A program made the position numbers and the translations under genes. Source: Diploscapter coronatus (Eukaryota > Nematoda > Chromadorea > Rhabditida > Rhabditidae). From it: a stretch of DNA of 64,000 nt. Below are positions 35,401 to 48,213 of the stretch, piece after piece. The stretch spans positions 15,275,201 to 15,339,200 of the forward strand of contig OZ038422.1 of the NCBI GenBank assembly GCA_964036155.1, read 5' to 3'. Under the pieces are notes generated by a model. It worked only from the letters and a program-made list of their open reading frames with translations, had not been told where the DNA came from and ran no database searches. How positions within the stretch are numbered: the stretch's first letter is position 1; the number at the start of each line of letters is the position of its first letter.

Positions 35401-36125
35401 TCCGAGTGCCCATGAGCCGCAGCACAGAATGTCAACAGTTGATGTGGGTTATGACACCATAGTCAAATTTTTCACTAAAGATAGATTCGCTCGAAGATGC
35501 TTGTAGGAAACATAGGTCATTTTTCTGTAAGATATCATATGGTGAAAACACGTTTATAAACTCCCCTAAAATTATGAACCCAGCAATGAACTAGCTGAAT
35601 TCTCAGATGCGTTTGAGCCAACTCGCCCAACTACGAGGAATGCACGTGGACGTGATTCGTCGAATGGTCGACAACATCGCGTTCATCTCGGACCACTACA
35701 GAGCCATTCAGACAGAGAACAAGATCTCCGACGAGTGGAGTTTCGTCTCGAACGTTTTCGACCGGATCATCCTCATCATATTCATTCTGATCAACATTGC
35801 CGGAACTGCGATCATCGCCCTCAACTCTCCGTTGTTCTACGATGATCAGTTGCCTCTGCCAATTGTAAGCCAAATTAATCTCTTGCTGTAAAAAGACATC
35901 ACCATGGCCGAATTTTGTGCATATATGGATAGAAAGACCGTAATTCTGGATACACATTTCAGGACAATTTGAAAAGACCCCTATCCGGCGATACCTGGGA
36001 CAATCGGATAGATAATTTTACAGGTAAGACGAAGATTGTTCCTTCGAAAAACGAGGATGATGATTTTTGCAGAGATTGAATGGTGGGATAATGAAGGACT
36101 CTTAGCGCCGATGTACAATAATTGA
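32495..36125 (+). CDS. Alpha-type nicotinic acetylcholine receptor subunit (Cys-loop ligand-gated channel)
   Basis: Eighteen exons join to 558 aa: 32495-32519, 32963-33114, 33158-33223, 33559-33621, 33664-33803, 33852-33878, 33925-33985, 34029-34078, 34128-34178, 34223-34295, 34338-34428, 34607-34804, 35052-35130, 35173-35300, 35343-35443, 35607-35864, 35963-36023, 36073-36125. The signal peptide ([16 protein letters not shown]) is split by intron 1. The ligand domain contains [20 protein letters not shown] and a Cys-loop with exactly 13 residues between Cys144 and Cys158. Vicinal Cys233-Cys234 (YPGCCGQ) mark an alpha subunit. M1 is near [19 protein letters not shown]2 [16 protein letters not shown]3 [16 protein letters not shown] and M4 [17 protein letters not shown]. 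Acetylcholine-gated cation conduction at the neuromuscular or neuronal membrane is expected. The start of M2 is odd: residues before it do not match the usual GEK motif, and an in-frame intron at 34673-34726 is an alternative. Confidence 0.85.
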
Positions 36126-37250
36126 TATTTAATCATTTTAAAATACGGCTAATTTTCTGAATGATTTAGTGTAAAAGAATAAATACTTTATACTTCGAGA
36201 CATACTAATATTGAGAAAATTTTTGAAAAATGTAGAAGTAGCAATAACACTCAATTATCTAGTCTTCTAAGTCGAAAGAAATCGACTTGGAAATGATAAA
36301 TTTCACTTCATAACCTCCGATCATCTAAAGATTGGTTTCAACGCGAATGGAAAATGCTGAATATGGCATAATTTATCCAGTCAAAAATGATTCTACCTAA
36401 GTTATTGATCGCCTTCTTCGGGGGTTCCGCTTTGGAAAGCGTCGACAACTTAATTTCTTTAAACCTTCATGAGAAATTCCACTAATCATGGTAGCCATGC
36501 AACAATTGAAATGAATGTTTAGCCAATCGACAACTTATTACTAGAAACGCTTTTTGAAAGTAAAGATGAATTTTTACAACATTGCCCGATATCATCGGCT
36601 ACGGTTTATCCCTTGAATCATCATGAGGCATATTTTCACAAGGAAGTTTTCTCTGATTTATCGATAAACTGATCTCGGGACGGGTCACTAGTTCTGTGTG
36701 ACCAGAATAGGTCGACTGTCTCGTTACGGACTGAGGGCAGAGCCGACCCCACCTAATGGGGGAACAAGGCTAGGAAACTTTTGGATGTCATTTTTGATAC
36801 TCTATTGAAAATGCAATTAGAAATTTGAGAGTAACTCATCATGATTTTATTGATAAAACTCATTTTGCAAAATGAGATATTGTCTTTGATAGTGTTTTCG
36901 AACTAGACATATTGCAAGTGACAATTGTTTGCTGAATACATTGACTCGTGTGTTCGAAGAAATAATCGGTTACACCTTATGTTTTATTTTCATAGGAACA
37001 CATTCACTATCGATAAGTGTTTAGTATTGATTTCGAATATTGTTCTTCAGTATCTTTGTTAGTCTAGTCGGTTTAATTGATTTGTTTTTGGAACCAATGA
37101 AAATTTCTCGTATTGTCTCTCTTCAGTTTTTATTCTCACACAAATGGAGAGTAATAAACCCTTGTCATTTGAATTATCATCAATTGATGACAAAACTTGA
37201 TAAAGAATTCCATTGTCAATCATTCGCATTAGAGTTTTTCAGTTTAAAAT
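36126..37250. other. Intergenic, 1.1 kb
   Basis: No exon or repeat is supported beyond the 3' UTR of the channel gene and the trans-splice acceptor (TTTTTCAG ending 37242) of the transporter. Confidence 0.5.
36178..36183 (+). promoter_or_regulatory. Poly(A) signal of the channel subunit gene
   Basis: AATAAA 53 bases after the stop codon. Confidence 0.7.
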
Positions 37251-39463
37251 ATGCAATGGGATATAAATCGATTTTTCCTTGTGTGCATTACAGTCGGGAT
37301 ATTTCTGTATCTTGTTGCGACGTTTCAAGCATTCACCATATTTTCCAATTACACTCCGAAATGGCAGTGCGGTTAGTTTTTCTTTGAGAAAGTTCTATCT
37401 GAAACCTACAAATTCAGGTGATGGGCCGATAACATCTAGTTGCACAATTTTGAACGAGTGCAAAGGGAATCTGACATTTCATGACGTTCAATTTTACTCA
37501 ATGAGTCAGGAAATGAATTGGATTTGCCCGCCAAATGATATTTACGCTTCGTGGTTCGCAGGGACAACATTCTTTGGAGGATTCTGTAGTGAGTACGATC
37601 TTTATTCATATTTGAAATTATGACTAAAAAGTTCTATAACTAATTGCAAGAGCTTATAAAACAGGATATTTTTGACTAACTATCATAATAAGCAATGGGA
37701 AAAATCTTACAGGTACGTTGACGTCTGGTCTGTTGAGTGATACGTTTGGTCGTAAGAAAGTGGCAATTATGGGAATAGTGATTACGATGTTTGCAAATTT
37801 CTCGCTAGGTATGCATTCGTTGAGGATTTTTACGATAACTGAGTAACTGTAGCATTTGCTCCGCCCAAAGCATACGTTTTGGTCGCGATTTGGTTCTTGG
37901 TTGGAGTCGGTGTGAATACGGCGGCAACCGCAGGAACGATATTAATCAACGAAATGATTCTACCACATCAACGTGTTGCTCTGAGAGCCATTGCTAGCTG
38001 GGTAAACTGTTCTACGAAAAGTTACCGCGAGATTTCAACACTGTATCGCGTATTTATCGATTTTTCTAAACTATCCTTTCTTCGACATGAATTGCTTCTA
38101 ATTGACAAGAAATTTTATTCTGATATAGCTATTTATCGTGCGATTTTAAGTTTAGGGGCTTACGAGACTCATCATGACGGTAATCTGCATGTTATTTCCC
38201 CATTGGCGCAGCGCATACTTGGTCATGACCATGTTCACATTGCTGTTCGTTCCTGTTCTACTGATCATGCCCGAAAGCCCTATCTGGCTTCATAGCAGGG
38301 TTTGACTTTTAGAGATTTTAGATTATCTAAATGACAACTTCGAACGAGTTTTAGGGTAGACTAAAGAAAATGCACAAAAGCGATAAACGTATTGCTAAAA
38401 TAGGAGGAACACAATATGAGCCAATTGTTAGACTAGAAATCGAAAATCAAAAGGTAAATAGCTAGTATAAAAGTATGCTGAACGGACCTGCTACTCACGA
38501 TGTGATATTCGCTTACCTCTAAGTGGAACTTGAAGAGATTTCAAAGCAATTGTCTATTCTAGTTGTGGGTTTTCAAATGAGCCGAATTTCAGTCATTATG
38601 CGAAATCATTCGAACGAAAGCCTTATTCCATCGACTAGTAGTCTTGTGGATCATGTGGTTGATTACGTCCGTTTGCAGCTATGCAGTCAATCTAAACTCG
38701 AGCACAATATCCGGAAATTTGTTCGTAAATCAAATATACTTCTCTGTAGGCATAGTAATTTCTAAGATGGTAAGTTGATTCTAGTATTCACTAAAATGTT
38801 ATTTTCTGTTAAATAAAATTGTTAAATTCCTTTCTATCAGGTTCTTCTCTATGCTGACACGAAATATCCTGGTTTCAACCGAAGGGTTCTACATCAAGGC
38901 TCTCAGCTCCTCATCATTGCAATATTTACTTCGCTTGCCATCATGAAATTCTACGAATATTCAGTAATTTGAATGCCATTAAGCGGAAAATTCTATCAAT
39001 TCAGGGTCTAGTATTTCTGGTGTTCAATATATTGGGCATTCTTCTCCTGGAATACTCGTGGGATGCCTGCAATCTGTGTGTGATGGAAACAATGGAGACT
39101 GCCTGCAGAACGAGTGCATTGGGCTCATGCTTGCTCTTTGCGAGGATTGGTGCTGTCATGTCACCAATTGTAAGAGCTAGACCAAAATCGCCTAAAATTT
39201 GAGATTACTCTAAAATCGAGTATTAAACTTAGCTTACTCATCTTACGGTTATATGGGCTCCAATGGTGTATGCCGCAGTTGTAGTTCTTGTGGCATTTTC
39301 GTTCATCATTTCCTACTTATTTCTGGTATAATTGATCTCTAAATATTATTTTTAAGAAATGGTTAAGGTCGATTCAAAGGATGTTGACCTGGATAACGTA
39401 AGATTGGAAAACGATAAGGGAGAGGCTAAACTGACCAAAAAGCGCCTATCTGCTTCTGAATAA
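37251..39463 (+). CDS. SLC22-like (organic ion transporter family) MFS protein, tandem copy A
   Basis: Eleven exons (37251-37371, 37418-37588, 37713-37808, 37853-38001, 38156-38299, 38355-38453, 38593-38769, 38841-38963, 39005-39169, 39233-39325, 39368-39463) give 477 aa. The start MQWDINRFF follows a TTTTTCAG acceptor. TM1 (LVCITVGIFLYLVATF) is followed by a Cys-bearing extracellular loop (KWQC, SSCTILNEC, MNWICPPND) as in SLC22 carriers. The MFS loop 2-3 signature is SDTFGRKK, then NEMILPHQRVALRAI, and MPESPIWLHSR near TM6, the family hallmark. The second half has the expected helices and ends with a short charged cytosolic tail (VDLDNVRLEND). Plasma-membrane uptake or exchange of organic ions is expected; the substrate is unknown. 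Exons 1-10 have exactly the same lengths as in the downstream copy. Confidence 0.85.
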
Positions 39464-40066
39464 TTTATTACATATGTGAAGATCAAATTTCGTAATGTAA
39501 ATGATTTTGTAATTGTTGAAAAGTGCACATATAACAAAATGTAGAATATTTTAGTTTTGATAGATGGTAAACTGTCATAGAATACATTTCAAACTAGAAA
39601 CAAACAATGGTGAACAGCGTGAAAATTATGCCTTCAAAGAAAATCGGTTACACTTTTACACTTTTGCGCCGAATTCGCAAAGTTTTCATACTCGATTGAA
39701 TTTATCGATAATCATTACATTATAAGTAAATTATTATGTCACTTTTTAAATTGTATACACTCTGAAAACTATCGTTAAGGGTTTTTCTTGCATTAGGACG
39801 ATCACAAAAATCATTCCATTCTTTGCAATGCTTTGAAGGTGTATAGAAATGCTTGATATAATTTTTCTGATTATGTATATCTCAAAGCATTTCTTTTAAG
39901 TTTTATCATATTTAACCTATAATCAGAGAATTTTAGTAGCTAAATCTGAAAATATTTGAGTTAATATCGTTGGAAAGGATCTTTCTGCCACTCCCTGCAT
40001 TTTTCAGATATTCTAGTTAGTTTAAGGCATGCGAAGATTTGTATACAATATGCAAATGTCTTAGGC
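39464..40066. other. Spacer between tandem transporters
   Basis: 603 bases, AT-rich, with no exon or repeat seen. Confidence 0.55.
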
Positions 40067-42476
40067 ATGTTTCTGGATATAAATCGTTTTCACGTTCTAT
40101 GCATCATTATCATAGCGTACATCAGTCTCATGGCGACGTTGCAAGTATTTACAATATTTTCCAATTACTCACCGAAATGGCAGTGCAGTAAGGACTTTAA
40201 ATTTCATTAAGAGAAAAGTCGATATTCAGATAACGGTGCAATTACATCCGATTGCACGATTTTGAAACAATGTAATGGAAGCTTGACGTTCCCTGAAAAT
40301 CAGTTTTATTCGTTGAGACAGGAAATGGGTTGGCTCTGCCCTCCGAACGATATTTACGCTTCGTGGTTTTCATCGATAATTTTCTTAGGAGTACTTTGCG
40401 GTAGATTATGCTTCATTTATCATAGTTATGTAGTTTAAAATTAGGCGTCATTTCTTCGGGAGTTTTGAGCGATACGTTTGGACGAAAGAAGATAACGATC
40501 CTGGCCTTTACAATTACGATCGTTGCCAATCTCGCATTGGGTGAGCTAAATTTACGCTAGTGAAAGACTAGATTCTTCGTGTGGCCTTAAATGAAATATA
40601 CTTGCATTGGTAGCAGAATATTACAGTCGCTGCAACTCGTCGATTAAGTCTAATTACCCTGAATTTTTACTCAGGAATTTCAGGATTTGCTCCGTTAAAC
40701 CCGTACATTCTGATTGGGATTCGATATTTTGTTGGCCTAGGGATCGGAGGAACAGTTGTCGCAGGCATCACCTACATCAATGAAATGGTTCTTCCTAAGC
40801 AAAGATACTCCTTGAGAGCCTTCGTCAATTGGGTACTGTTTTGAAACTATCGGCAACTTGGAAATGTCGTAGAAGCTCAATGTCACAACATGAAGAATAG
40901 TATTCAAAATAATAAAGTGTATTCCTACCCTTTTTTTTTACGATACACCCTATTTTACTATGTTGCGACGCTTTCACATAGCCAGTTTATCGATGATATT
41001 ATGAAAATTTCATTATTTAGGGCACATCACGTCTAGTGATGACGATGGTCTGCATGGTTTTCCCCCATTGGCGCACTGCATCACTTGTCTTCACTTTGTT
41101 TCTAATTCCGTCAATTCCACTAATGTTTGTCGTGCCAGAAAGTCCCATTTGGTTGCATAGTAAAGTATAATTTCAAAATAATTCAGTAAGGTAAGCTTTA
41201 ATATTTTAGAATCGACTGAAAGACATGATCGATAGTGATAAAAAAGTTGCTAGATTGGCAGGAATAGAATACGTGCCGATCGTCAGAAATGAGATCGAAC
41301 GGTCAAAGGTATGCTATGAAAATCACTAGAATTTTAAGAGGATGTTCGTTCTAATCCCTTGCCTATGGAAATCTGACATTGCTTTTGCTAATTTTAAAAA
41401 CAGATAGACTAGATTTGATAATGCGTTTCAGTCTCTATGCGAAATCATCAAGACTAAAGCACTGTTCAAGCGTCTGGTCTTCTTCTGGATCATGTGGTTC
41501 ATCACAGCTGTGAGTGGATTTGCAACGGATCTCTATTCGAACACTATCGCTGGAAATTTCTACATCAACCAGATTATCTTCTGTCTGTTCATCGTCAATT
41601 CGAAATGGGTAGGCGAATTCGTAAACAAAATCATGCCTTTAGGAAGTTAAAAAGCCATTTCGGCTTGAATCTACATGGATAATTTTGAAATACACTTTAG
41701 ACTCTGGTTGACTTTTCTAGGAAAATGTATGATCATTCAACTCTTAATTTTTCAGATAATCATCTACTTCGATGTCAAATATCCAGCTTTCAATCGTCGC
41801 GTGCTACACCAAGGATCTCAGTTCATCGTTGTTTCGCTGTTCTCTGTCATTACTGTCATGAGGCACTTTGAATATTCGGTAATTTTAAACAATACAACTG
41901 AAAACAAAGACTCATAGGGCGTGTTGTTCCTAATTTGCAACGTCCTGGGGACTGTATTTCTCGAGCTATGTTGGGACATGTGCTACCTCTGCACTCAAGA
42001 ATCGATAGAAACGTCTTGTCGAGCCAGTGCCACGGGGTCATGCTCGCTCTTTGCTAGGATTGGAGGCATGATCGCTCCATTCGTAAGTATAGACTGGTTA
42101 TAAGTCAGTTTTAGAGCTATAAATAACAATAAGTGATTTGTTGTGAACTGGTAAAGGGCGTTTATTATTCAGCTCATTCCAAAGGATACTTGAACTTCCT
42201 CTCAAATTTCCTAGTTCAGTTAGCCCATCTGACAACAATCTGGCCTCCATTCGTATACGCAGTCGTCGTCGCTCTTGGAACTTTCGAACTTATTCTGTCG
42301 TGTCTATTTTTGGTAAAATTTAAATATTTCCTGAAATAATATTTTTTCAGGAAGAGTCAAAAGGAGTGGATCTGGATAAAGTTAGGCTAGAAGACGGTGA
42401 ACTCGTTGGATTGGAATCAGGGAAAGTGCACCCAACAAAGAGGGAATGCATCATGATGAAGACTAATATTGAATAG
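40067..42476 (+). CDS. SLC22-like (organic ion transporter family) MFS protein, tandem copy B
   Basis: Eleven exons (40067-40187, 40230-40400, 40445-40540, 40684-40832, 41021-41164, 41210-41308, 41432-41608, 41756-41878, 41918-42082, 42220-42312, 42351-42476) give 487 aa. The start MFLDINRFH is two bases after a TTAG acceptor. Motifs parallel copy A: KWQC and MGWLCPPND in the first loop, SDTFGRKK, NEMVLPKQRYSLRAF, FPHWRTASL, PESPIWLHSK, and the C-terminal SKGVDLDKVRLEDGE. Only the last exon differs in length (126 against 96 bases), giving a longer tail. The two copies are clearly diverged in sequence, so the duplication is not recent. Function as for copy A; differing loops suggest different substrates (inference). 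Confidence 0.85.
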
Positions 42477-42984
42477 ATAAATAGCTGACAATAATGCTAA
42501 AATATCTTATTAGTCCTATTTTATTCGGTGAAAGAATCAATGATTTAAAATTATTGTTTAGTTGGGATATTTGTGGTGTAAAACGGATAAAATCAGTCGG
42601 TTTTGAGCCTGTATTCAATTAAAAAGTGAGAAAATGTGCTGTATAAGTTCCTACTGAAAAGTTAGAAATTTCAACGACAACAGCCTGTAAATGACGGAAT
42701 GTCGTGTTAGAGAGTAAGAGAAGCGAGAAATAGTATGGAAAAGATCATTCCGCGCAAATGCAAACTGCTATTTCGACGGTAATAAAATATGTATTTTTGT
42801 TTAAATCTGGAAACGTTTTATTAATTTTTTGGATATTCAAGTTTAGAAGCGATATTTTATTTGGATCGAAAATCATAGTTCTTGATCACGAATTTATCTC
42901 ACTTTACAAATCCGAAAGATACAGGCACGCTGTTCTTATCAATAGTGCAAATTGAATTTTTTATTATCTTCAAAAATACACTAT
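42477..42984. other. Intergenic, convergent gene ends
   Basis: 508 bases between the 3' ends of the plus-strand transporter and the minus-strand chemoreceptor. Nothing else is seen. Confidence 0.55.
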
Positions 42985-44739
42985 TTACATCCAAGATTTC
43001 GAATAAATATCAAAGTAGACGTTAGTTTCGCGTTCTCTCGCGACATAAATGCTCTCGCCCAAAGTGTTCCGAATTCGATCTTGCACGACATCTGATGATA
43101 TTATCGAGTTCTTGCAGAAAACCTTAATCTGGATCTCATTTTGTAGAGAAGAATTTAAAAATTCCTTACCTTCCTCACTTCACTCTTCCATTGATCACAA
43201 TGACGATACATTATATAAGAAAATGAGAAACTGTACCTGAAAATAATGCTTGAAAAAATACGGAATTACTGGTTAAAACTAGATTTTCTATATCATGAAG
43301 AATTCCGAAATTTCATGAACTAACAAGAAGTGCGTAATCTCACATAAGTTTCAATCATAATCTCGTCTAAATTCGGAATGCCTCTATTTGATGAGTTGCT
43401 TTATGAAAATTAGCATATTTTCACAAATTCCTTACATCATATTTGAGAAGTTCAGTACGACATTCGCGATGTTTTTGTGTAATTCGTTCATGCACTCGAA
43501 TGTCGGCAGAATAAGGCAAACTGCGGCAGCACCGTGGAAAAATCCAGCACTCAAAATCGTGTGAACGAAGAGCTACAACTGATTACTCAGAGAGAAATTG
43601 CTCATCCCTGGGGAAGAGTTTCCGTACGAAATGTTTTGTAAAAAATGATATTCTTGTGGTAAGAAATAGGTAAGGAGTCATTTTTGTTAATAAACTTGCT
43701 AATCGCAAATTTATTTACCTGTCCAACTCGGATATTTTCAGCCAATTGAAAGCGCTCTGATAATACGAGATTCCTTCTGTTTGGACAGGATCGAAAGCTT
43801 CTTTGAAAATTGAACATATTTATTCTCATTAGAATGAAAATTCCCTGAAGATTGATCTCTTAGGTGGGTAAAAACACGTTTACTGCACTTACTATTATTG
43901 AAAGTCCCGTCAATAGAAAAGAAATGTAGAGATGATTTCGGGCTGTTTGAGCTAAAATACGAATTTTAGAGTTATATTCTAAAGGCCCAACTAACCCTGT
44001 CTATATGTTATTGTATACAAAACAGCTATCGCATTTACAAATGTCATCAAACTATAGAAAACATAATTTCGCCTTTTGTATTCATAGTCCCGTAAAAGTA
44101 TCGTTGAGCAAGATCGTTCGATAACACAGGAAGGTAAGAATCCGAACACTGAAATGAAAAATTTATCTAATGAGAATTCAATACTATCAGATCTTACTTA
44201 TTCCATATGTGTAGATCTGTACAACTTCTGAGTATTCATACAACGATGTGTTCCAATCTAAAATTATTAAAAATTAGCATGTAAGGATTTAAAAGTAGTT
44301 CCGTCGTTATGTCGCTTCATGTGAAATTGAAAATGGGTTTAATATAAGAAGGTTTTGTTCTATACATTTTCATAAACCATGATGTACGATGCAGATATAT
44401 TTTAATTGCCAGTAAAAAGAATCTTACATTTATCAAAGTCGGTCGCGTTAAAAATTAAATAAATCCTAAAAATTCGCGAAGTGACGTAGACCCAATAGTC
44501 CATTGTGAAGAAATCAATCAGTCGGTTGAGGTTTCTATGGTAAGGAGGAAATTTGATCATTGCAACAATGAATAAAATTGAATTTATTATCCTAAAGCTA
44601 ATCAATTTCTGGAAAAATGCAATTTTTAAACTTACGCGGGAATATAGAGGCAGATTTCAACATAAAGTGACAAAAATACCCAGTTTATGTAACCGTTTAC
44701 TTGAGCATCGGTTAAATTCAATAAATTATGATGGGCCAT
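42985..44739 (-). CDS. SRE-family seven-transmembrane chemoreceptor
   Basis: Nine minus-strand exons (44739-44636, 44591-44428, 44257-44198, 44148-43996, 43951-43893, 43844-43719, 43572-43436, 43236-43170, 43110-42985) join to 331 aa. The ATG lies five bases after a TTTCAG acceptor. Diagnostic SRE features are CVIERSCSTILLRDYE followed by a basic YKRRNY after TM3, SERFQLAENIRVG before TM6, and a C-terminal tail ending VYFDIYSKSW. Hydrophobic helices include INWVFLSLYVEICLYI, IINSILFIVAMI, YVFYSLMTFVNAIAVLY and LYISFLLTGLSII. SRE receptors are nematode-specific GPCRs, mostly in chemosensory neurons; the ligand is unknown. All splice junctions are GT-AG and the frame is intact, so the gene looks functional. 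Confidence 0.82.
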
Positions 44740-47700
44740 ATAGTCTGAAATGTTCGTCTATCGAAGACCAAAAGTTCAAAACGAAAAATGGCATACGAAG
44801 TTAGCCAAAACGCAAAATATACGACAATTCATTCATTGAAATTTAAACAAATTGAATAATTTGCATAGAATTATGCGCACAAAATATCACGAAGTAGCTT
44901 ATTTCACAGGTTCGAATAAAAATAAGAAGAAAGGTCATCCTGGTTCAGTTCAAAATACATATAAATTTGTACCTATTGCTTATAACAGGAAATATAATCG
45001 TCTGGATTTATAGCGAGAATTTGCATGAACAAGAGAACTTAATGATCGTCGTGCCTAAATGTCAGATTTTAGGTTGAAAGATAGGTGAAAAACTCTTATT
45101 TCATTCCCAAAGATTCATCTATTCTCGGAGCTCGTTACTACAGTTCCGGTCGAGAACGTGCATTTTTGAATGCGAAATGTTCAAAAACCATGAAATTTTA
45201 ATAAGCGAATAATATAACAACAAACAACATTGCATTGTAGGAAGAGAAGATTCTACATGAAGTAAAGAATATGATGCACTCATATGTAATATATTCAATG
45301 ACATGCAGACAAGTACAGATTATGCGTATCCGTCACAAATTAGCGATACGGATTCATAATTTTGCATTGATAAATAAGTTTTTGAAGATCGAATATTTGG
45401 GACATAGAAAAACATGAACATTTCTGAAACAAATTACTATCAATATTAAAGACTAAGTCTGGAAGTAAAGATTTGGATTTAAAGCATTGAATTTTATGAA
45501 GTGAAGCCTCTGAATTGACTTTTATTCTTTAAAAATCTCAAGTCTTTATCTTAAATAGAGCTTCATCTAATCCTAGTGTGTATACATGCAAAATTGTAAA
45601 TTTAAATCTGTACTCTCATAAAATTTGAATAAAAACTTAATCCAAAACGTAATTTGACGTTACTTGTATCAGACTACTTTCACAAAAGCTAGCTAATGAA
45701 TGAATATGCGTCCGTTACGTAAATAATTTCGAATATCTTCAGAAAAATTCCCAATGGTAGGGTGGAACTTATGATATAATGAGGGGAGAACGTCTTTTAA
45801 TATTCGAGAAGTAAAATATGTCTAATTTTATGCCAGTCATGTATATAATCGTCTGCTTATTTTGGACATCATTTCCATAATTTCAAAATAACCCTCGCAG
45901 ATAAAATATCATCAAAATTGCATGTCTATCAAATTATTCGTGCATATTTTGGAAATCGTTTCCTGGAAGGCTAGGAATTATTATTATACGAAATACGTGC
46001 ATAAATAAATGTCTCAAAAATATAGAATGATACAAATTTTAACACATTTCTTTAAATTTTCCGGATAGAAAACAAATTTTGCTATATATTAGAAAGAACA
46101 TTCCAAAACTATATGATGTAGATCAGCGACAGTTTCTTTCAGAAAATGTTAATAAATTTAAGACAAATTACTCGAATTACTCGATTTTCGAAGTTTGCAT
46201 AAATTTGTAGCAGACTTAAAGAAAATGATCATCAGTGATCCTTTACGACCTACCCTCCATAATTTTCTTTGTCTGACTCAAGTCCTCCCTAGGTCTAATT
46301 TGTAGTCATAAAACGTCTACACCCTTTGAAGATGGGAGACATCGTTTAATTCATTTACAAAACTTACTTTCTTTCATTATCTTCTACGTAGTCGGGACAT
46401 TCCCAGGAATGAACATTCAACCTTTAAAAATTGTACATGATTCACTAAAATCGCCATATTTCCTATTAATTCGCTATACAAAAGGTACATTTAAATAGAA
46501 ATTAATTGAAGTTAAAGTGCATTTTATTCATTAATGCATGTTTGAATAATTGATAAATGAGAAAAAAATAGTAGTTTATTAAGCTGAAAATTCTGGGGTA
46601 GGACCTAAATAAAAATTACTGTCACAGTGAAATTCGATGAAAATGTGAAGGAATTCCATAGAAAATATTACTGCCATGATTACTGTGACAGTAATTTTTA
46701 TTTATGTCCCACCCCTGTATTTATGACGTGTGAAATTTATCTCTTCCTTGACTAAAAATTCCGGAAATAGTTTTTTTTTTAATTTATCATCACAAATGTA
46801 GTCTGAAGAAATTAATTTTAATGCACTTACTGCGCTGTTGGCATAAATAAATATTTCTATGATTATCAAATAAATGCTAATTGTCTTTCAGCGACATTAT
46901 GTTGCAAAGAGTAATAAATTATACAGCAATGTAAGAAGAGATACCTAACACCATAGATCAGTACAAAATATCCCCAGAATATAGTAGTTAATCCGCTGTT
47001 ATTGGATAATAGTAAATTTTTACTATTTTGTCAATATTAAAATATTTTATCTACTATCTGATATTTTCTTCCTGCCGAAGTAAGCATTTTATTTCTTTTC
47101 TATTACTTAATAATGACCCTCCGAATAACTTCATGTTTACACGCACTAAATGCCTCTTATTTTTTCTCGTATTTTTGTTCAAATATTTTGCATCCCCATT
47201 TCCTTTTCGACTTGATGGCAAAACATTTATCGACAAGTCGCTGAATTTCACTTTAAATGTGAAGTAATTACTGAAAAGTTGCAAGTCTGCTTCCCTATTC
47301 TGATGCTCGATTTAGATTTTTAAATATATCTTAAATTAAGCCAGAAATGTATGCTTGTGTAAATCCTCAAATGAAGAACAGACTTTATATGAATTAGTTT
47401 GCATAATCTCATCCAAGTCTATCAACTATTTTTCGTGCAATAACGCTGCAAGATTTCACATACCCGATTTTCGTTTGTAATTTAATCATCTTCCTTCTGA
47501 AAAAGCGTGAGCAGCAAACAGCTTTGGAGATATTGTCCTCTTCCCCCATCGAAGCCCTTGGCTACTCAAATGCTTCGCATCCGTTTCACACTCGAAGTCC
47601 CTTCCTCTGCTCTTCGCAATTTTACGGTTTCAAACTAGTTGAAATATTGATTACGCAAGTCTGGAGCTGCTGTCTGTTTTCCAAAGTTAATTCTTGGTTC

Positions 47701-48213
47701 AAAAACAAACGATTATAGAATAACAAATGACACCCAAATTGCAGCCTTAGCCAATTAAGATGTTTTGATTCCAATCTTACGTGGTATTTCAATTCTAGAA
47801 ATTATAATATTCTGCCCATCGTGTATATCCAAATTCAATATTTCTCTCGAATTTTTACGAAGAATTAAAATTTTTTATTTATTTCTCTTTAAAAAGATAT
47901 TCTTTACTTGAATATCCATGCGCCGTTCCTTGATAATACGTAATTCTAGACGCGTGAGAGAACGTCGAATCAAATAGATGGTGAATAAAGGGAAGAAATG
48001 AGAGAATTCTTGGACGTCCATCATCTGCATCTTGTTTATTCATTCAATTGAAATTATCGATCATTTTCATTTACATTACTTAGATATCATAAAGTAGCCT
48101 ATTTATAATTGGTAGCTTTTTTATGTAATCGAGTAAGATATCGAATTATTTATCGTTGATATTGCTCGAAAATTATATTTTACTCTTTCAGACTTTTATC
48201 CAGTAAAAATCAG
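44740..48213. other. Intergenic, 3.5 kb
   Basis: The longest gene-free stretch here, very AT-rich. Apart from the hairpin repeat at 46593-46717 no exon, RNA gene or element could be supported. It separates two chemoreceptor genes transcribed away from each other. Confidence 0.5.
46593..46717. repeat. Short hairpin (MITE-like) inverted repeat
   Basis: GGGGTAGGACCTAAATAAAA plus ATTACTGTCACAGT on the left is mirrored by ACTGTGACAGTAAT plus TTTTATTTATGTCCCACCCC on the right, about 34 paired bases with one or two mismatches around a 55-base loop. No coding content. Confidence 0.7.

Noticed and set aside
36700..36780. GC-richer stretch considered as a tRNA or other structured RNA
   Set aside because: No cloverleaf, T-loop or anticodon arm could be drawn.
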